This document shows positions 15,917 through 28,885 of a stretch of DNA of 64,000 nucleotides, in pieces. Numbering within the stretch: position 1 is the stretch's first letter; each line of letters opens with the position of its first letter. A program made the position numbers and the translations under genes. Under the pieces are notes generated by a model. It did not search any database and was not told the DNA's origin. It saw only the letters and a program-made list of their open reading frames with translations. Source of the DNA: Betaproteobacteria bacterium (GTDB taxonomy: Bacteria > Pseudomonadota > Gammaproteobacteria > Burkholderiales > SG8-39); contig JACPYS010000040.1 in the NCBI GenBank assembly GCA_016195915.1, forward strand, positions 18,803 to 82,802, read 5' to 3'.

Positions 15917-18721
15917 ATGAACAGCAGGCAAATCAGCGGACAACTCGTTTACGCCTTCGAAGACGGCGACGGCAAGAACAAGATGCTGCTCGGCGGCAAA
16001 GGCGCCAATCTGTGCGAGATGACGCAGATCGGCCTGAACGTGCCGCCGGGATTTACCGTGACCACGGAGGCGTGTCTCAACTACCTCGAGAGGAACCAGC
16101 TTCCCGGCGGCCTGATGGACACGATCCGGGCGCATATGAAGGCGCTGGAAGAAAAGACCGGCAAGGGTTTCGGCAGCGGCGACAATCCGCTGCTGGTTTC
16201 GGTCCGGTCCGGCTCGGCGATGTCGATGCCGGGAATGATGGACACCATCCTGAACCTGGGCCTCAACGAGACCACTCTGCCGGGGCTGATCAGGCAGACG
16301 TCCAACGAGCGTTTCGCCTACGACGCCTACCGGCGTTTCATCCAGCTCTTCGGCAAGATCGCCCTCGGCGTCGGCGACGAGCAGTTCGACGAGCGCATGA
16401 CGGAGGTCAAGCGCAAGTACGGCGCGCGCCTGGACCTGGACCTGGACGCTGCCCACCTCAGGGAACTCGCCGATGATTTTCTGGGGATCATCACGCGCCA
16501 CACCGGCAAGCCGTTCCCGCAGGACCCGTACGAACAATTGGAAATTTCCGTGGGCGCGGTCTTCCGCTCCTGGATGGGCAAGCGTGCCGTCGATTACCGC
16601 AAGCAGTTCGGGATCACCGGCGACAAGGCCAATGGCACCGCGGTCAGTGTCTGCACCATGGTGTTCGGCAACATGGGCGACGATTCGGGCACCGGCGTGG
16701 GCTTCACGCGCAACCCCGGCACCGGCGAGAACCTCATCTACGGCGAATACCTGGTCAATGCGCAGGGCGAAGACGTGGTGGCGGGCATCCGCACCCCCAA
16801 GCCGATCGCGGAACTCGAGCACGAGATGCCGGCGATCTACCGCCAGCTGATCGAACTGCACAACCGGCTGGAAGCGCATTACCACGAGGTGCAGGACTTC
16901 GAATTTACGATCGAAAAAGGCACGCTCTACTGCCTGCAGACGCGCAACGGCAAGATGAACGCCCGCGCCATGGTGCGCACCTCGGTCGAAATGTTCAACG
17001 AGGGGCTGATTTCCAGGGAGCGTGCGTTGCTGCGCGTCGAACCCGCGATGCTGGAGCAGTTGCTGGTGCCGCAGCTGTCGCCGGATTTCCACGGCAAGTC
17101 CCTCGCCCAGGGCCTGCCCGCCTCGCCGGGTGCGGCCTCGGGCAAGATCGTGTTCGACGCCAATACCGCCGAAGCGCGCGGCCTCGCCGGCGACAAGGTC
17201 ATCCTGGTGCGCGAGGAGACCAAGCCGGACGACATTCACGGCTTCTTCCAGGCGCAGGGCATCCTCACCAGCCGCGGGGGCAAGACCTCCCACGCCGCCG
17301 TGGTGGCGCGCGGCATGGGCAAACCCTGCGTCTCGGGCTGCGAGCAAATCGTCATCAACAGCGCGTCGCGCAATGCGATCATCGGTGAAACGACGCTGCA
17401 TGAGGGCGACGTCATCACCATCGACGGCGGCACCGGCCACGTCTACGCCGGCGAAGTGCCCACGGTGGAAGCCGCGTTCTCGGGTGAAATGGTCACCCTG
17501 CTCGGCTGGGCGGACGAAGTCGCGCGCCTGGAGGTGATGGCCAACGCCGATACGCCGGAGGATGCCGTTCGCGCGAGGGAATTCGGCGCGAAAGGGATCG
17601 GCCTGGTCCGCACCGAGCGCATGTTCAACAGCACCGACCGCCTGCCCATCATGCAGGAAATGATCCTGGCGGAAACGGTGGAGGAGCGCCAGGCCGCGCT
17701 CGACCGCCTGCTGCCGATCCAGCGCACCGACTTCAAGGCCATCTTCAAGGCGATGAAGGGGCTGCCGGTGACAGTGCGCCTGCTCGACCCGCCGATGCAC
17801 GAATTCCTGCCGACGGCCGCGCAGCTGGAACTGGAAATCGCCCACCTGCACCAGTTACGCGATTCGATCAAGGCCTTGAAGGAGCTGCCCGATACGCTGA
17901 AGCTGCTCAACCCCAGGCTCTACCAGCAGTACGCGGACGGGCTCACCAAGCTGGTGGGCGGCCTGCACGCCTTCGAGGATTCGCACCTCGAAGACGACGT
18001 GATCCACCGGAAGGAAACGATCCTGAACAAGGTGCGCGCGCTGGAGGAGGTCAACCCGATGCTCGGGCACCGCGGGGTACGGCTGGGCATCACGTATCCG
18101 GAGATCTATGCGATGCAGATTCAGGCGATCCTCGAGGCCGCCGCGCTGTGCGCCCGGGATGGTGTCGAGATCAATCCCGAGATCATGGTGCCGCAGGTCG
18201 CCACGGTGGAAGAACTCAAGCGCATTCACAGCAAAGTACAGCGCGTTCACAAGGTGGTGGAACTGACCCATGGCATCAACGTGAAATTCAAGTTCGGCTC
18301 CATGCTCGAGGTGGTGCGTGCCTGCCTGCGCGCGGGGCGTATGGCCCAGGATGCCGAATTCTTCTCGTTCGGCACCAACGACCTGACCCAGGCGACGTTT
18401 TCATTCAGCCGCGAGGACGCGGAGAACAAGTTTCTGCCGGCCTATAACGCGACCGGCATCCTGCAGGACAACCCGTTCGAGGTGCTCGACATCAAGGGCG
18501 TCGGCGAGTTGATGAAAATCGCCGTCGAGCGAGGCCGCCAGACCCGGCCGAACCTGAAGGTCGGCATCTGCGGCGAGCACGGCGGCGACCCCGTCTCGAT
18601 CCACTTCTGCCATCACATCGGCATCAACTACGTGTCGTGCTCCGGCCCGCGTGTGCCGATCGCGCGCCTGGCGGCGGCGCAGGCGAAGCTGCTCGAAGAA
18701 AGCTACGTGTACGCGACCTGA
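15917..18721 (+). CDS. ppdK: Pyruvate, phosphate dikinase
   Basis: A 934-residue PPDK, which interconverts ATP + phosphate + pyruvate with AMP + diphosphate + phosphoenolpyruvate. The N-terminal ATP-grasp domain starts YAFEDGDGKNKMLLGGKGAN. The phosphohistidine domain has the His at about residue 459 in GGKTSHAAVVARG. The C-terminal PEP/pyruvate barrel carries GTNDLTQ and ICGEHGGDP, with the conserved Cys in NYVSCSGPRVPIARL. Length is normal for the bacterial enzyme. The start MNSRQISGQLVYAF is chosen over in-frame upstream starts because homology begins there. The gene is convergent with alaS. Confidence 0.96.
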   Translation: MNSRQISGQLVYAFEDGDGKNKMLLGGKGANLCEMTQIGLNVPPGFTVTTEACLNYLERNQLPGGLMDTIRAHMKALEEKTGKGFGSGDNPLLVSVRSGSAMSMPGMMDTILNLGLNETTLPGLIRQTSNERFAYDAYRRFIQLFGKIALGVGDEQFDERMTEVKRKYGARLDLDLDAAHLRELADDFLGIITRHTGKPFPQDPYEQLEISVGAVFRSWMGKRAVDYRKQFGITGDKANGTAVSVCTMVFGNMGDDSGTGVGFTRNPGTGENLIYGEYLVNAQGEDVVAGIRTPKPIAELEHEMPAIYRQLIELHNRLEAHYHEVQDFEFTIEKGTLYCLQTRNGKMNARAMVRTSVEMFNEGLISRERALLRVEPAMLEQLLVPQLSPDFHGKSLAQGLPASPGAASGKIVFDANTAEARGLAGDKVILVREETKPDDIHGFFQAQGILTSRGGKTSHAAVVARGMGKPCVSGCEQIVINSASRNAIIGETTLHEGDVITIDGGTGHVYAGEVPTVEAAFSGEMVTLLGWADEVARLEVMANADTPEDAVRAREFGAKGIGLVRTERMFNSTDRLPIMQEMILAETVEERQAALDRLLPIQRTDFKAIFKAMKGLPVTVRLLDPPMHEFLPTAAQLELEIAHLHQLRDSIKALKELPDTLKLLNPRLYQQYADGLTKLVGGLHAFEDSHLEDDVIHRKETILNKVRALEEVNPMLGHRGVRLGITYPEIYAMQIQAILEAAALCARDGVEINPEIMVPQVATVEELKRIHSKVQRVHKVVELTHGINVKFKFGSMLEVVRACLRAGRMAQDAEFFSFGTNDLTQATFSFSREDAENKFLPAYNATGILQDNPFEVLDIKGVGELMKIAVERGRQTRPNLKVGICGEHGGDPVSIHFCHHIGINYVSCSGPRVPIARLAAAQAKLLEESYVYAT

Positions 18722-18732
18722 GCGCAAACTAG

Positions 18733-21354
<2,622 letters not shown>

Positions 21355-21416
21355 GGTCTGCGTATTCTAAAGGGGAAGAGCGGGCGGCGTCCGGACGGCT
21401 GCCCGCCCTTCCGCCT

Positions 21417-21755
21417 TCAGGCCGCCAGCCGACCGTACTTCACCAGACGCGCGCGTATGCCCGTTTGCGTGCGCTGGTGCGCCCCTGCGAGTTCCGCGAG
21501 AACGCTGCCCGCATCGAACGCCGCGAGCAGCTTGCGGTCCTCGTCTTCCGACCACGGCTCGCCGGTCTTGGCCGGAAGCTGCGCCTTGCGCCGCTCGAAA
21601 CGTTCGCTCCGATCCAGCGCTTCGGCCGCCGCGTACAACGCGCGCACGACTTGCGGACGCTGGTAGGCGCTCTCCGGCGGGAACATCTCTCCGCTTTCCG
21701 GGTCGACGCCGTCGGCGAGCGATCGGACGATCGCCAATGCCTGTGCCTGTTCCAT
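21417..21755 (-). CDS. Conserved hypothetical protein with Myb/SANT-like helix
   Basis: A 112-residue acidic protein. The N-terminal half, LADGVDPESGEMFPPES...RPQVVRALYAA, and the C-terminal half, PWSEDEDRKLLAAFDAGS...TQTGIRARLVKYGRL, match a widespread proteobacterial hypothetical family. Its C-terminus looks like a Myb/SANT-type trihelical module (W at the start, ExD, and R in the third helix). DNA binding is plausible but unproven. The ATG at 21755 has GGAGG eight bases upstream; an upstream GTG overlaps that ribosome site and is rejected. Confidence 0.65.
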   Translation of the reverse strand: MEQAQALAIVRSLADGVDPESGEMFPPESAYQRPQVVRALYAAAEALDRSERFERRKAQLPAKTGEPWSEDEDRKLLAAFDAGSVLAELAGAHQRTQTGIRARLVKYGRLAA

Positions 21756-21803
21756 GACTATCACCTCCCTTGCGCAGCCTGGGCTGCGTCAGAAGATGAA
21801 CGC

Positions 21804-22264
21804 TTATTCAGTGCCGGCGGATGACAGCGCGAGCGCGCTGCGGATGATTTCGTATGAAAAGCCGCGGCCCTGGAGGAAGCGCGCGCGCCGCGCGCGCTCC
21901 TCGCGCGACTTGGCCGGCTCACGGAACTTGCGGCGCAGCATCTCGGCCGCGCGCTCCAGATCGCTCGCGCCCGCGGCAGCGGTTGCCGCCGCGACGGTTT
22001 CGTCGTCCACTCCCTTGGCGCGCAACTCACGGGCAATGCGCCCCGCGCCGTACTTGCGCGCAAGCTGGTGGACACGCTGCTCGGCGTAGCGCTCGTCGGA
22101 GAGCTGTTTTTTCTCGATTAGCGCATCGAGCACCGCATCGAGGGCATCGCGCGATTGCGCGTGCGTCGCGAGCTTGCGCGCCAGTTCCCCGCGTGAATGC
22201 TCGCGTTGGGCAAGCAGCCTGAGCGCCCGCGCCTTGAGCTCGGCGGGCGCGTCAGGATCGTGTT

Positions 22265-22268
<4 letters not shown>
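21804..22268 (-). CDS. recX: Regulatory protein RecX
   Basis: A 154-residue RecX with three tandem three-helix repeats: [41 protein letters not shown] with [13 protein letters not shown], and the C-terminal [26 protein letters not shown] (read in parts). RecX binds RecA filaments and inhibits strand exchange. Its ATG overlaps the recA stop by four bases, so it is translationally coupled to recA. Alternative in-frame starts exist, but the coupling supports this one. Confidence 0.95.
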
Positions 22269-23329
<1,061 letters not shown>

Positions 23330-23410
23330 GATTTACCTCTTTTTATTGCGGGTCGACATCTACGGCAGGCGCCGCTCCCTGTGAGCGGGCACCCGGGCCG
23401 ACACCGGGTA

Positions 23411-23456
23411 CTGTATAAACGTCCATGTATTCTAGCGGTTGACGCCGCGCTGTCAA
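23411..23456 (-). promoter_or_regulatory. recA promoter with SOS-like box
   Basis: On the minus strand TTGACA (23456-23451) and TAGAAT (23434-23429) are separated by 16 bases, a good sigma70 promoter. Directly after the -10 lies ATGGACGTTTATACAG (23426-23411), which keeps the ACAG half and the 16-bp length of the LexA consensus CTGT-N8-ACAG but has two changes in the other half. Position across the transcription start supports repression by LexA. GTTGAC/GTCAAC at 23438-23457 also forms a short inverted repeat that includes the -35. Confidence 0.6.
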
Positions 23457-23511
23457 CGCCCGGTGTAACATTCGTTTTTTCCTCAATCAAAACAATCTTT
23501 TGGAGAAGACC

Positions 23512-24387
23512 ATGGCAAAGCTCGCTTTCTTGGGACTGGGCGTGATGGGCTACCCGATGGCCGGCCACCTGCTGAAAAAGGGCGGCCACGACGTGACCGT
23601 CTATAACCGCTCGGCGGCGAAAGCATCGCAATGGGTGAAGGAATATGGCGGCAAGTCGGCGGCGACCCCGCGCGAGGCCGCACAGGGCGTGGAGCTGGTG
23701 GCGATGTGCGTAGGCAATGACGACGACGTGCGCTCGGTGGTGTACGGGGAAAACGGCGCGCTCGCGGGTATGAGCAAAGGCACGATCCTGGTGGACCACA
23801 CCACCGCGAGCGCCATCGTCGCGCGCGAAGTGCATGCCAAAGCAAAGGAGATGGGCATCGGGTTTGTCGATGCACCCGTCTCGGGTGGACAGGCCGGCGC
23901 GGTCAACGGGCAACTCGGCATCATGTGCGGCGGCGACGACGACGTGTTCGCCAAGGCCAAACCGGTGCTCGATCTCTACGCCAAGAGCTGCGTACTGATC
24001 GGCGGACCCGGAGCGGGACAGCTAACGAAAATGGTGAACCAGATCGTCATCGCCGGCCTGCTGCAGGGACTCGCCGAGGGGCTCAACTTCGGCATGCGCG
24101 CGGGCCTCGACATCGAAAAAGTGATCGCCGTGATCTCCAAGGGCGCGGCGCAATCCTGGCAGATGGAAAACCGCTGGCCGCAGATGCGCGACGTGAAGTT
24201 CGACGGTTTCGGTTTCGCGGTGGACTGGATGAGGAAGGACCTCGGGATCTGCCTGCAGGAAGCGAACAAGAACGGCGCGCGCCTTCCCGTCGCGGCGCTG
24301 GTGGACCAGTTCTACGCGCAGGTGCAGGCGCGCGGCGGCAAGCGCTGGGATACTTCGAGCCTGATGAATCTGCTGGCGAAGGACTGA
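23512..24387 (+). CDS. 3-hydroxyisobutyrate / tartronate-semialdehyde reductase family dehydrogenase
   Basis: A 291-residue beta-hydroxyacid dehydrogenase. The NAD(P) fold opens LAFLGLGVMGYPMAGHL, the substrate-binding motif is FVDAPVSGGQAGAVNGQL and the catalytic Lys is in GAGQLTKMVNQ (about residue 170), with KDLGICLQEA near the C-terminus. Members oxidise 3-hydroxyisobutyrate or reduce 2-hydroxy-3-oxopropionate; YPMAGH and the Arg/Asn at the cofactor loop (YNRSAAKA) favour NADP. GGAG at 23502-23505 fixes the start at ATG 23512. It diverges from recA. Confidence 0.88.
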   Translation: MAKLAFLGLGVMGYPMAGHLLKKGGHDVTVYNRSAAKASQWVKEYGGKSAATPREAAQGVELVAMCVGNDDDVRSVVYGENGALAGMSKGTILVDHTTASAIVAREVHAKAKEMGIGFVDAPVSGGQAGAVNGQLGIMCGGDDDVFAKAKPVLDLYAKSCVLIGGPGAGQLTKMVNQIVIAGLLQGLAEGLNFGMRAGLDIEKVIAVISKGAAQSWQMENRWPQMRDVKFDGFGFAVDWMRKDLGICLQEANKNGARLPVAALVDQFYAQVQARGGKRWDTSSLMNLLAKD

Positions 24388-24466
24388 GAAACAGCGGTGC
24401 GATCCATTGGTCGGGTAGGTGCCAAGGCTAGCTGAGGCTATACTCTAGACAGAGTGGAGACATGCA

Positions 24467-24691
24467 ATGATCGATCCGAATCAAGTTACACATCGTCATC
24501 CCGATATTCTCGGCGGAAACCCAGTATTCGTGGGCACTCGCGTTGCCGTCCGGTCGCTGTTTGACTATATCGAGGGCGGAGAGACACTCGACGAGTTCTT
24601 ACATCAGTTTCCATCTGTCAAGCGCGAACAGGCGATAGCGGCCTTGGAGTTTGCCTGCGATTCTCTTGTGGCGGATGCGCATTCTTGTTGA
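24467..24691 (+). CDS. DUF433 antitoxin-like protein
   Basis: A 74-residue protein with the DUF433 pattern: HPDILGGNPVFVGTRVAVRSLFDYIEGGETLDEFLHQFPSVKREQ (seen as GGNPVFVGTRV and LDEFLHQFPSV), which forms a winged helix. These proteins are usually the antitoxins of pairs with a DUF5615 PIN-like toxin. GGAG at 24456-24459 and a TATACT -10-like sequence at 24439-24444 precede it. The partner frame that should follow is only 27 codons long, so the pair is probably broken. Confidence 0.8.
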   Translation: MIDPNQVTHRHPDILGGNPVFVGTRVAVRSLFDYIEGGETLDEFLHQFPSVKREQAIAALEFACDSLVADAHSC

Positions 24692-24758
24692 CGCTTCTGC
24701 TGTTCTCTTAGCTACCAGTACCGCGAAGCCGGGTCAGCTGCAGAAAGTTGGCGCCTAA
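24675..24758 (+). pseudogene. Possible start of a lost DUF5615-type toxin
   Basis: An ATG at 24675 overlaps the end of the DUF433 gene, as in intact pairs. It opens MRILVDAS, like the first strand of DUF5615/PIN-like toxins (MRILLDE...), but the frame then reads LLATSTAKPGQLQKVGA and stops after 27 codons. Nothing else in the following 50 bases continues the fold. It is most simply a deletion remnant; the resemblance covers only eight residues, so this is tentative. Confidence 0.3.
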
Positions 24759-24814
24759 CTTTTCGACACGGACCGGCGAGAGCGGCGCTACGCTTAAAGA
24801 TTTCTGAGAGCGCC

Positions 24815-25438
24815 TTGATCGCCTTTTTTCTCAAGGGCGTAGCGTTCGGCTTCCTGCTCGCCGCGACCGTAGGACCCATGTGGGTGCTTTGCCTGCGGCG
24901 CACTCTCGCCGCGGGCGCGTTGGTCGGCTTCGCCTCGGGCATGGGAATCGCAGTCGCCGACGCGATCTACGGCGCGATAGCGGCGTTCGGTCTTGCGGCG
25001 GTGTCTTCATTCCTCATCGGGCAGGGATTCTGGATCGGGCTCGTGGGTGCGGCTTTCCTACTGTGGCTGGGCGCGAAGACCTTGATCGCGAAGCCCGTGC
25101 CGATCGACGCAAGCCAGGAACCGACCGGAATTTCCGCGCGCCACCTCACGGCGGCGTTCTTCTCCACGCTCGGCCTCACGCTCACCAATCCGCCCACCAT
25201 CCTGGCATTCGCCGCGATCTTCGCCGGGCTGGGACTCGCGTCGAACTCCGATTATTCCGCGGCAGCCGCAATTGTCGCGGGTGTATTCCTCGGTTCCGCA
25301 GGCTGGTGGGTGATCCTGGCCGCCAGCGCGGGGCGATTGCGCTCGCGCGTAGGACCGGGACCGATGCGCGCGATCAATGTCGTTTCGGGCCTCACCATCC
25401 TCGGCTTCGCCGCGTGGCAGCTCGCGCAAATGCTCTGA
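24815..25438 (+). CDS. LysE/RhtB-family exporter
   Basis: A 207-residue membrane protein with six predicted helices. The N-terminal LysE signature is visible as LKGVAFGFLLAATVGPMWVLCLRRTLAAG (G-x-x-x-G-P-x-x-x-x-x-x-R). The loop TAAFFSTLGLTLTNPPTILAFAAIF contains the conserved LTNPPTIL. Such proteins export amino acids or related cations by proton exchange. The start appears as TTG at 24815; no better ATG precedes the signature. The gene stands alone upstream of a Bug protein gene. Confidence 0.82.
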   Translation: MIAFFLKGVAFGFLLAATVGPMWVLCLRRTLAAGALVGFASGMGIAVADAIYGAIAAFGLAAVSSFLIGQGFWIGLVGAAFLLWLGAKTLIAKPVPIDASQEPTGISARHLTAAFFSTLGLTLTNPPTILAFAAIFAGLGLASNSDYSAAAAIVAGVFLGSAGWWVILAASAGRLRSRVGPGPMRAINVVSGLTILGFAAWQLAQML

Positions 25439-25477
25439 TATAGTCCACTGGATGTTTGTCCATGTTCGGTAGCCTTG

Positions 25478-26446
25478 ATGCGCCCGCTGGTCCCCGTCCC
25501 GCTTCTCGCTGCGCTGCTGCTGTGCGCGCTTCCGTGCCTCGCGCTCGCGCAGTACCCGGCGAGGACGGTCAGGCTGATGGTGCCCTTCCCCCCTGCCGGT
25601 GCGACCGACGGGGTCGCGCGCATCGTGGCGCACAAGCTCGGCGAACGCTGGGGCCAGTCGGTGGTGGTGGAGAATCGCCCTGGGGCCGGCGTCTCGATCG
25701 GCTCGGAACTGGTGGCGAAGGCCGCGCCCGACGGCTACACGCTGCTGATGGCAACCACCAGCACGCACTCGATCGGTCCGTCCGTGTCGAAGCTGCCCTA
25801 CGATCCGATCGCGGATTTCGCGCCTATCGTCCACGTGGCCAACGTACCCAACGTGCTCGTCGTGAGCCCGAAGCTCGCAGTGCATGACGTGAAGGATCTG
25901 GTGGACCTCGCGAAATCGAGGCCCGGTCAGCTCAACTTCGCTTCGAGCGGCATTGGCACCATCGTCCATCTCAACGCCGAGTTGTTCATGCTGCTATCGG
26001 GAACGGAAATGGTGCACGTGCCGTACAAGGGCACGGCGCTGGCGGTTCCCGATGTGGCCAATGGCCAGATCGCGATGCTGTTCGACAGCCTGGCGAGCGT
26101 GATGCCTCACGTAAGGTCCGGCCGCGTGCGCCCGGTCGCGCTCAATTCGCCGCAACGCTCGCCACTGATGCCGGAAGTGCCGACGTTTGCGGAAGCCGGC
26201 ATGCCGGCCTACGACACCTACACCTGGTTCGGCATGTTCGCGCCGGCCGGAACGCCCAGGTCAATTGTCCTGCGCGTGCAGGCCGACGTGGCCGCGGCCC
26301 TCAGGGCACCCGATCTGCTGGAGCGATTCGCCAACGTCGGCGCAGAACCCGTGGGCAGCACACCGGAGCAGTTCGTCGAGCGTATCAAGAGCGACGCCGC
26401 GAAATGGGCGCGGGTGATCCAGGCAGCCGGTTTGAAACGGCAATAG
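25478..26446 (+). CDS. Bug/TctC-family periplasmic binding protein (1)
   Basis: A 322-residue periplasmic binding protein of the tripartite tricarboxylate transporter type. The signal peptide is RPLVPVPLLAALLLCALPCLALA with cleavage before QYPART. The mature protein has the Bug hallmarks YPARTVRLMVPFPPAGATD, VVENRPGAGVSIG and the DGYTLLM strand, then PYDPIADFAPI and VPYKGTALAVPDVANGQI. It would bind a small carboxylate. No TctA/TctB genes lie nearby. ATG 25478 is preferred to the TTG one codon earlier. It ends two bases before the next start. Confidence 0.92.
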   Translation: MRPLVPVPLLAALLLCALPCLALAQYPARTVRLMVPFPPAGATDGVARIVAHKLGERWGQSVVVENRPGAGVSIGSELVAKAAPDGYTLLMATTSTHSIGPSVSKLPYDPIADFAPIVHVANVPNVLVVSPKLAVHDVKDLVDLAKSRPGQLNFASSGIGTIVHLNAELFMLLSGTEMVHVPYKGTALAVPDVANGQIAMLFDSLASVMPHVRSGRVRPVALNSPQRSPLMPEVPTFAEAGMPAYDTYTWFGMFAPAGTPRSIVLRVQADVAAALRAPDLLERFANVGAEPVGSTPEQFVERIKSDAAKWARVIQAAGLKRQ

Positions 26447-26448
26447 AG

Positions 26449-27858
26449 ATGCTGCTCCTCGATGCGCCGCTGGCAATCGTCGACGTCGAGACCACGGGCA
26501 CCAACCCGGTGTACGACCGCGTCACGGAGATTGCCGTGATCGAGGCCGAAGGCGGCGAGATCACTTCGCAGTGGTCCACTCTCGTCGATCCGCAGACACC
26601 CATCCCGGGCGCGATCCAGGCGCTCACCGGCATCACCAACGAGATGGTCGCCGGAGCGCCCACCTTCGGCGCGCTGGCCGACGATCTTTACGAACGACTC
26701 GACGGCCGGGTGTTCGTCGCCCACAACGCGCGCTTCGACTACGGCTTCCTGCGCAACGAATTCGAGCGTGCCGGCCTGCGATTCACCGCGCGCACGCTGT
26801 GCACCGTGAGGCTTTCGCGCAAGCTGTACCCAGAGCATGCGCGCCACAACCTGGATGCCGTGATGGCACGCCACAATCTTGCATGCAGCGCGCGCCACCG
26901 CGCGCTCGGCGACGCCGAAGTGGTGTGGCGGTTTCTCGAAATCGCGCTCTCGGAGCACGGCTCGGCAGCCTTTGCCAAGGCGGCCGCACAGGTGGCGAAG
27001 CAGCCCACGCTCCCGACACATATCGACCGCTCGGTCATCGATGCGATTCCCGATGCGCCCGGCGTGTACGTCTTACACGGCGAAAGCGGAACGCCGCTCT
27101 ATGTCGGCAAAAGCATCACCATGCGCACGCGTGTGATGCAGCACTTCGCCGACGACGTGCATTCCGCGAAAGAAATGGAACTCGCACGCGAGGTGCGTTC
27201 GATCGAGTGGGAGCGCACTGCGGGCGAGCTGGGTGCTTTGCTGCGGGAAGCCGAGTTGGTGAAAGAACTGCTGCCCGTTTTCAACCGCCGGTTGCGGCGG
27301 GCAGCCGATCTGTGCAGCTTCAGCCTGATTCCGGTTGCCGGGCCGTCCTCGGAGCTTCGGCTGGTTTCGCTCGAAGGCCTCGATGCCGCCTGCATGCCGC
27401 AACTCTACGGCCTGTTCCGGTCGCGCCGCACCGCGCTCAATGCGTTGCGCGCGCTCGCCGACGATCACGCCCTGTGCCTGCAGACCCTTGGTTACGACAA
27501 CACGCGCGGCGGCAATGGCGCGTGCTTCCGCCGCCAGATTCAACGCTGTGCCGGCGCGTGCGCAGGCGCCGAGACGCTGCAGACGCATCAGGCGCGGCTG
27601 GTTGCTGCGCTCGCTGGATTGAAAATCGCGTCCTGGATCTGGCGCGGCCCGATCGGTGTGATCGAGGCCGACCGCGAGAACGAGGCGACCGACGTGCACC
27701 TGATCGACCACTGGTGCTACCTGGGCACCGCAAAATCCGATGCCGAGGTCGGCGAATTGCTCGAAGGCGCGCGTCTGCGCTTCGACATCGACCAGTACAA
27801 GTTGCTGGTGCGCCATCTGCGCCGTCCGGGGGTGCGCGTGGTCGAACTGACGGCATAA
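26449..27858 (+). CDS. DnaQ-type exonuclease fused to GIY-YIG (UvrC N-terminal) domain
   Basis: A 469-residue fusion. Residues 1-180 are a DEDDh exonuclease: Exo I IVDVETTG, Exo II VAHNARFDYGFL and Exo III RHRALGDAEV. Residues about 200-290 are a GIY-YIG nuclease as in UvrC/Cho: APGVYVLHGESGTPLYVGKS, followed by TAGELGALLREAELVKELLP. The last third has no full UvrC helix-hairpin-helix or RNase H part. Similar fusions are widespread in Beta- and Gammaproteobacteria as Cho-like excision nuclease homologues. It would cut 3' of bulky lesions or trim DNA ends. The next two genes include recJ, a repair context. Confidence 0.88.
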   Translation: MLLLDAPLAIVDVETTGTNPVYDRVTEIAVIEAEGGEITSQWSTLVDPQTPIPGAIQALTGITNEMVAGAPTFGALADDLYERLDGRVFVAHNARFDYGFLRNEFERAGLRFTARTLCTVRLSRKLYPEHARHNLDAVMARHNLACSARHRALGDAEVVWRFLEIALSEHGSAAFAKAAAQVAKQPTLPTHIDRSVIDAIPDAPGVYVLHGESGTPLYVGKSITMRTRVMQHFADDVHSAKEMELAREVRSIEWERTAGELGALLREAELVKELLPVFNRRLRRAADLCSFSLIPVAGPSSELRLVSLEGLDAACMPQLYGLFRSRRTALNALRALADDHALCLQTLGYDNTRGGNGACFRRQIQRCAGACAGAETLQTHQARLVAALAGLKIASWIWRGPIGVIEADRENEATDVHLIDHWCYLGTAKSDAEVGELLEGARLRFDIDQYKLLVRHLRRPGVRVVELTA

Positions 27859-27862
27859 ACAC

Positions 27863-28876
27863 ATGCACGCGGAAATCGTCGTTCCGGCGCTCCTGCCGCG
27901 CGGGAACGAAATGCCCTACCCCGCCATGCCAGCGTTGGAACTGCTGCTCGCGCGCGGGCGTCGCGCACTGGATGGGCGCTGCAGCTACGAGCAATGGATC
28001 GGTGCGGCGTGCGGACTGGGCGAAGACAACCCCTTGCCCGCCGGCGCGCTCACGCTGCTTGCCGAAGGCGGCGCACCCGGCGATGCCGTGTGGTTGCGTG
28101 CCGACCCGGTGCACCTGCGCCTGGGCCGCACCGACCTCACTGTCGTATCCGCAGCGGCATTTGCTCTGGACGCGCAGGAAGCCGATTCGTTTGCTGATGC
28201 GCTCAACGCGCATTTCGCGCAGGAGTTCGAGCTTCAAGCCGTGCGGGCGAAGCACTGGTGCGTGAGGATTGCGACCATGCCGCGGCTGAGCACGCACGCG
28301 ACCGCGGAGGTCGCCGGAGGCGACGTGGACACCAACCTGCCGCAGGGCGAGGATGCGAAACACTGGCACGCGCTGATGAACGAGATTCAGATGCTGCTGC
28401 ACCGCCATCCCGTGAACGAAGCGCGCCAGGCGCGCGGTATTCCGGAGGTGAACAGCGTCTGGTTCTGGGGTGCGGGCAAGTTGCCGGGAAAGGTTGCGGA
28501 TTTCCGCTGGCACTCGGTGACCGCGGACGATCCGCTCGCGCGCGGCTTGACGCTGCATGCGGGGCGAAGCGCTCAGCTCCTGCCCGCTTCGGCAGAGGCT
28601 TGGCTCTCACAGCAGCCCGAGGAGGGTCGTCATCTGGTCGTGCTCGATCTATTACGCATGCCGTTCGCGATGGGAAATACCTCAGACTGGGCGGCGGCGC
28701 TCGCGGTACTCGAGTCACGCTGGTTCGTACCGCTGCTCGATGCGTTGCGCGGCGGCCGTATCGGCATGATCACGCTGCACTCGCCCGATGGCCGCGAATC
28801 GCTTTCGGTCGAGACAGTACGGGGCGACCTGCGACGCTTCTGGCGCCGCGCGAAACCGCTTTCGGCATATTGCTAG
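27863..28876 (+). CDS. Conserved protein often named RpfE-like or phosphoglycerate-mutase-like
   Basis: A 337-residue soluble protein with the opening IVVPALLPRGNEMPYPAMPALELLLARG and the central PVNEARQARGIPEVNSVWFWGAGKLP (in parts NEARQARG, VWFWGAGKLP). This combination is conserved in Betaproteobacteria and Xanthomonas directly upstream of recJ, where it is called RpfE or annotated as a phosphoglycerate mutase without clear proof. VNSVWFWGAG suggests an alkaline-phosphatase-like fold, but no metal triad is evident. It starts four bases after the exonuclease gene and nine bases before recJ. Confidence 0.7.
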   Translation: MHAEIVVPALLPRGNEMPYPAMPALELLLARGRRALDGRCSYEQWIGAACGLGEDNPLPAGALTLLAEGGAPGDAVWLRADPVHLRLGRTDLTVVSAAAFALDAQEADSFADALNAHFAQEFELQAVRAKHWCVRIATMPRLSTHATAEVAGGDVDTNLPQGEDAKHWHALMNEIQMLLHRHPVNEARQARGIPEVNSVWFWGAGKLPGKVADFRWHSVTADDPLARGLTLHAGRSAQLLPASAEAWLSQQPEEGRHLVVLDLLRMPFAMGNTSDWAAALAVLESRWFVPLLDALRGGRIGMITLHSPDGRESLSVETVRGDLRRFWRRAKPLSAYC

Positions 28877-28885
28877 GGTTCGGAC

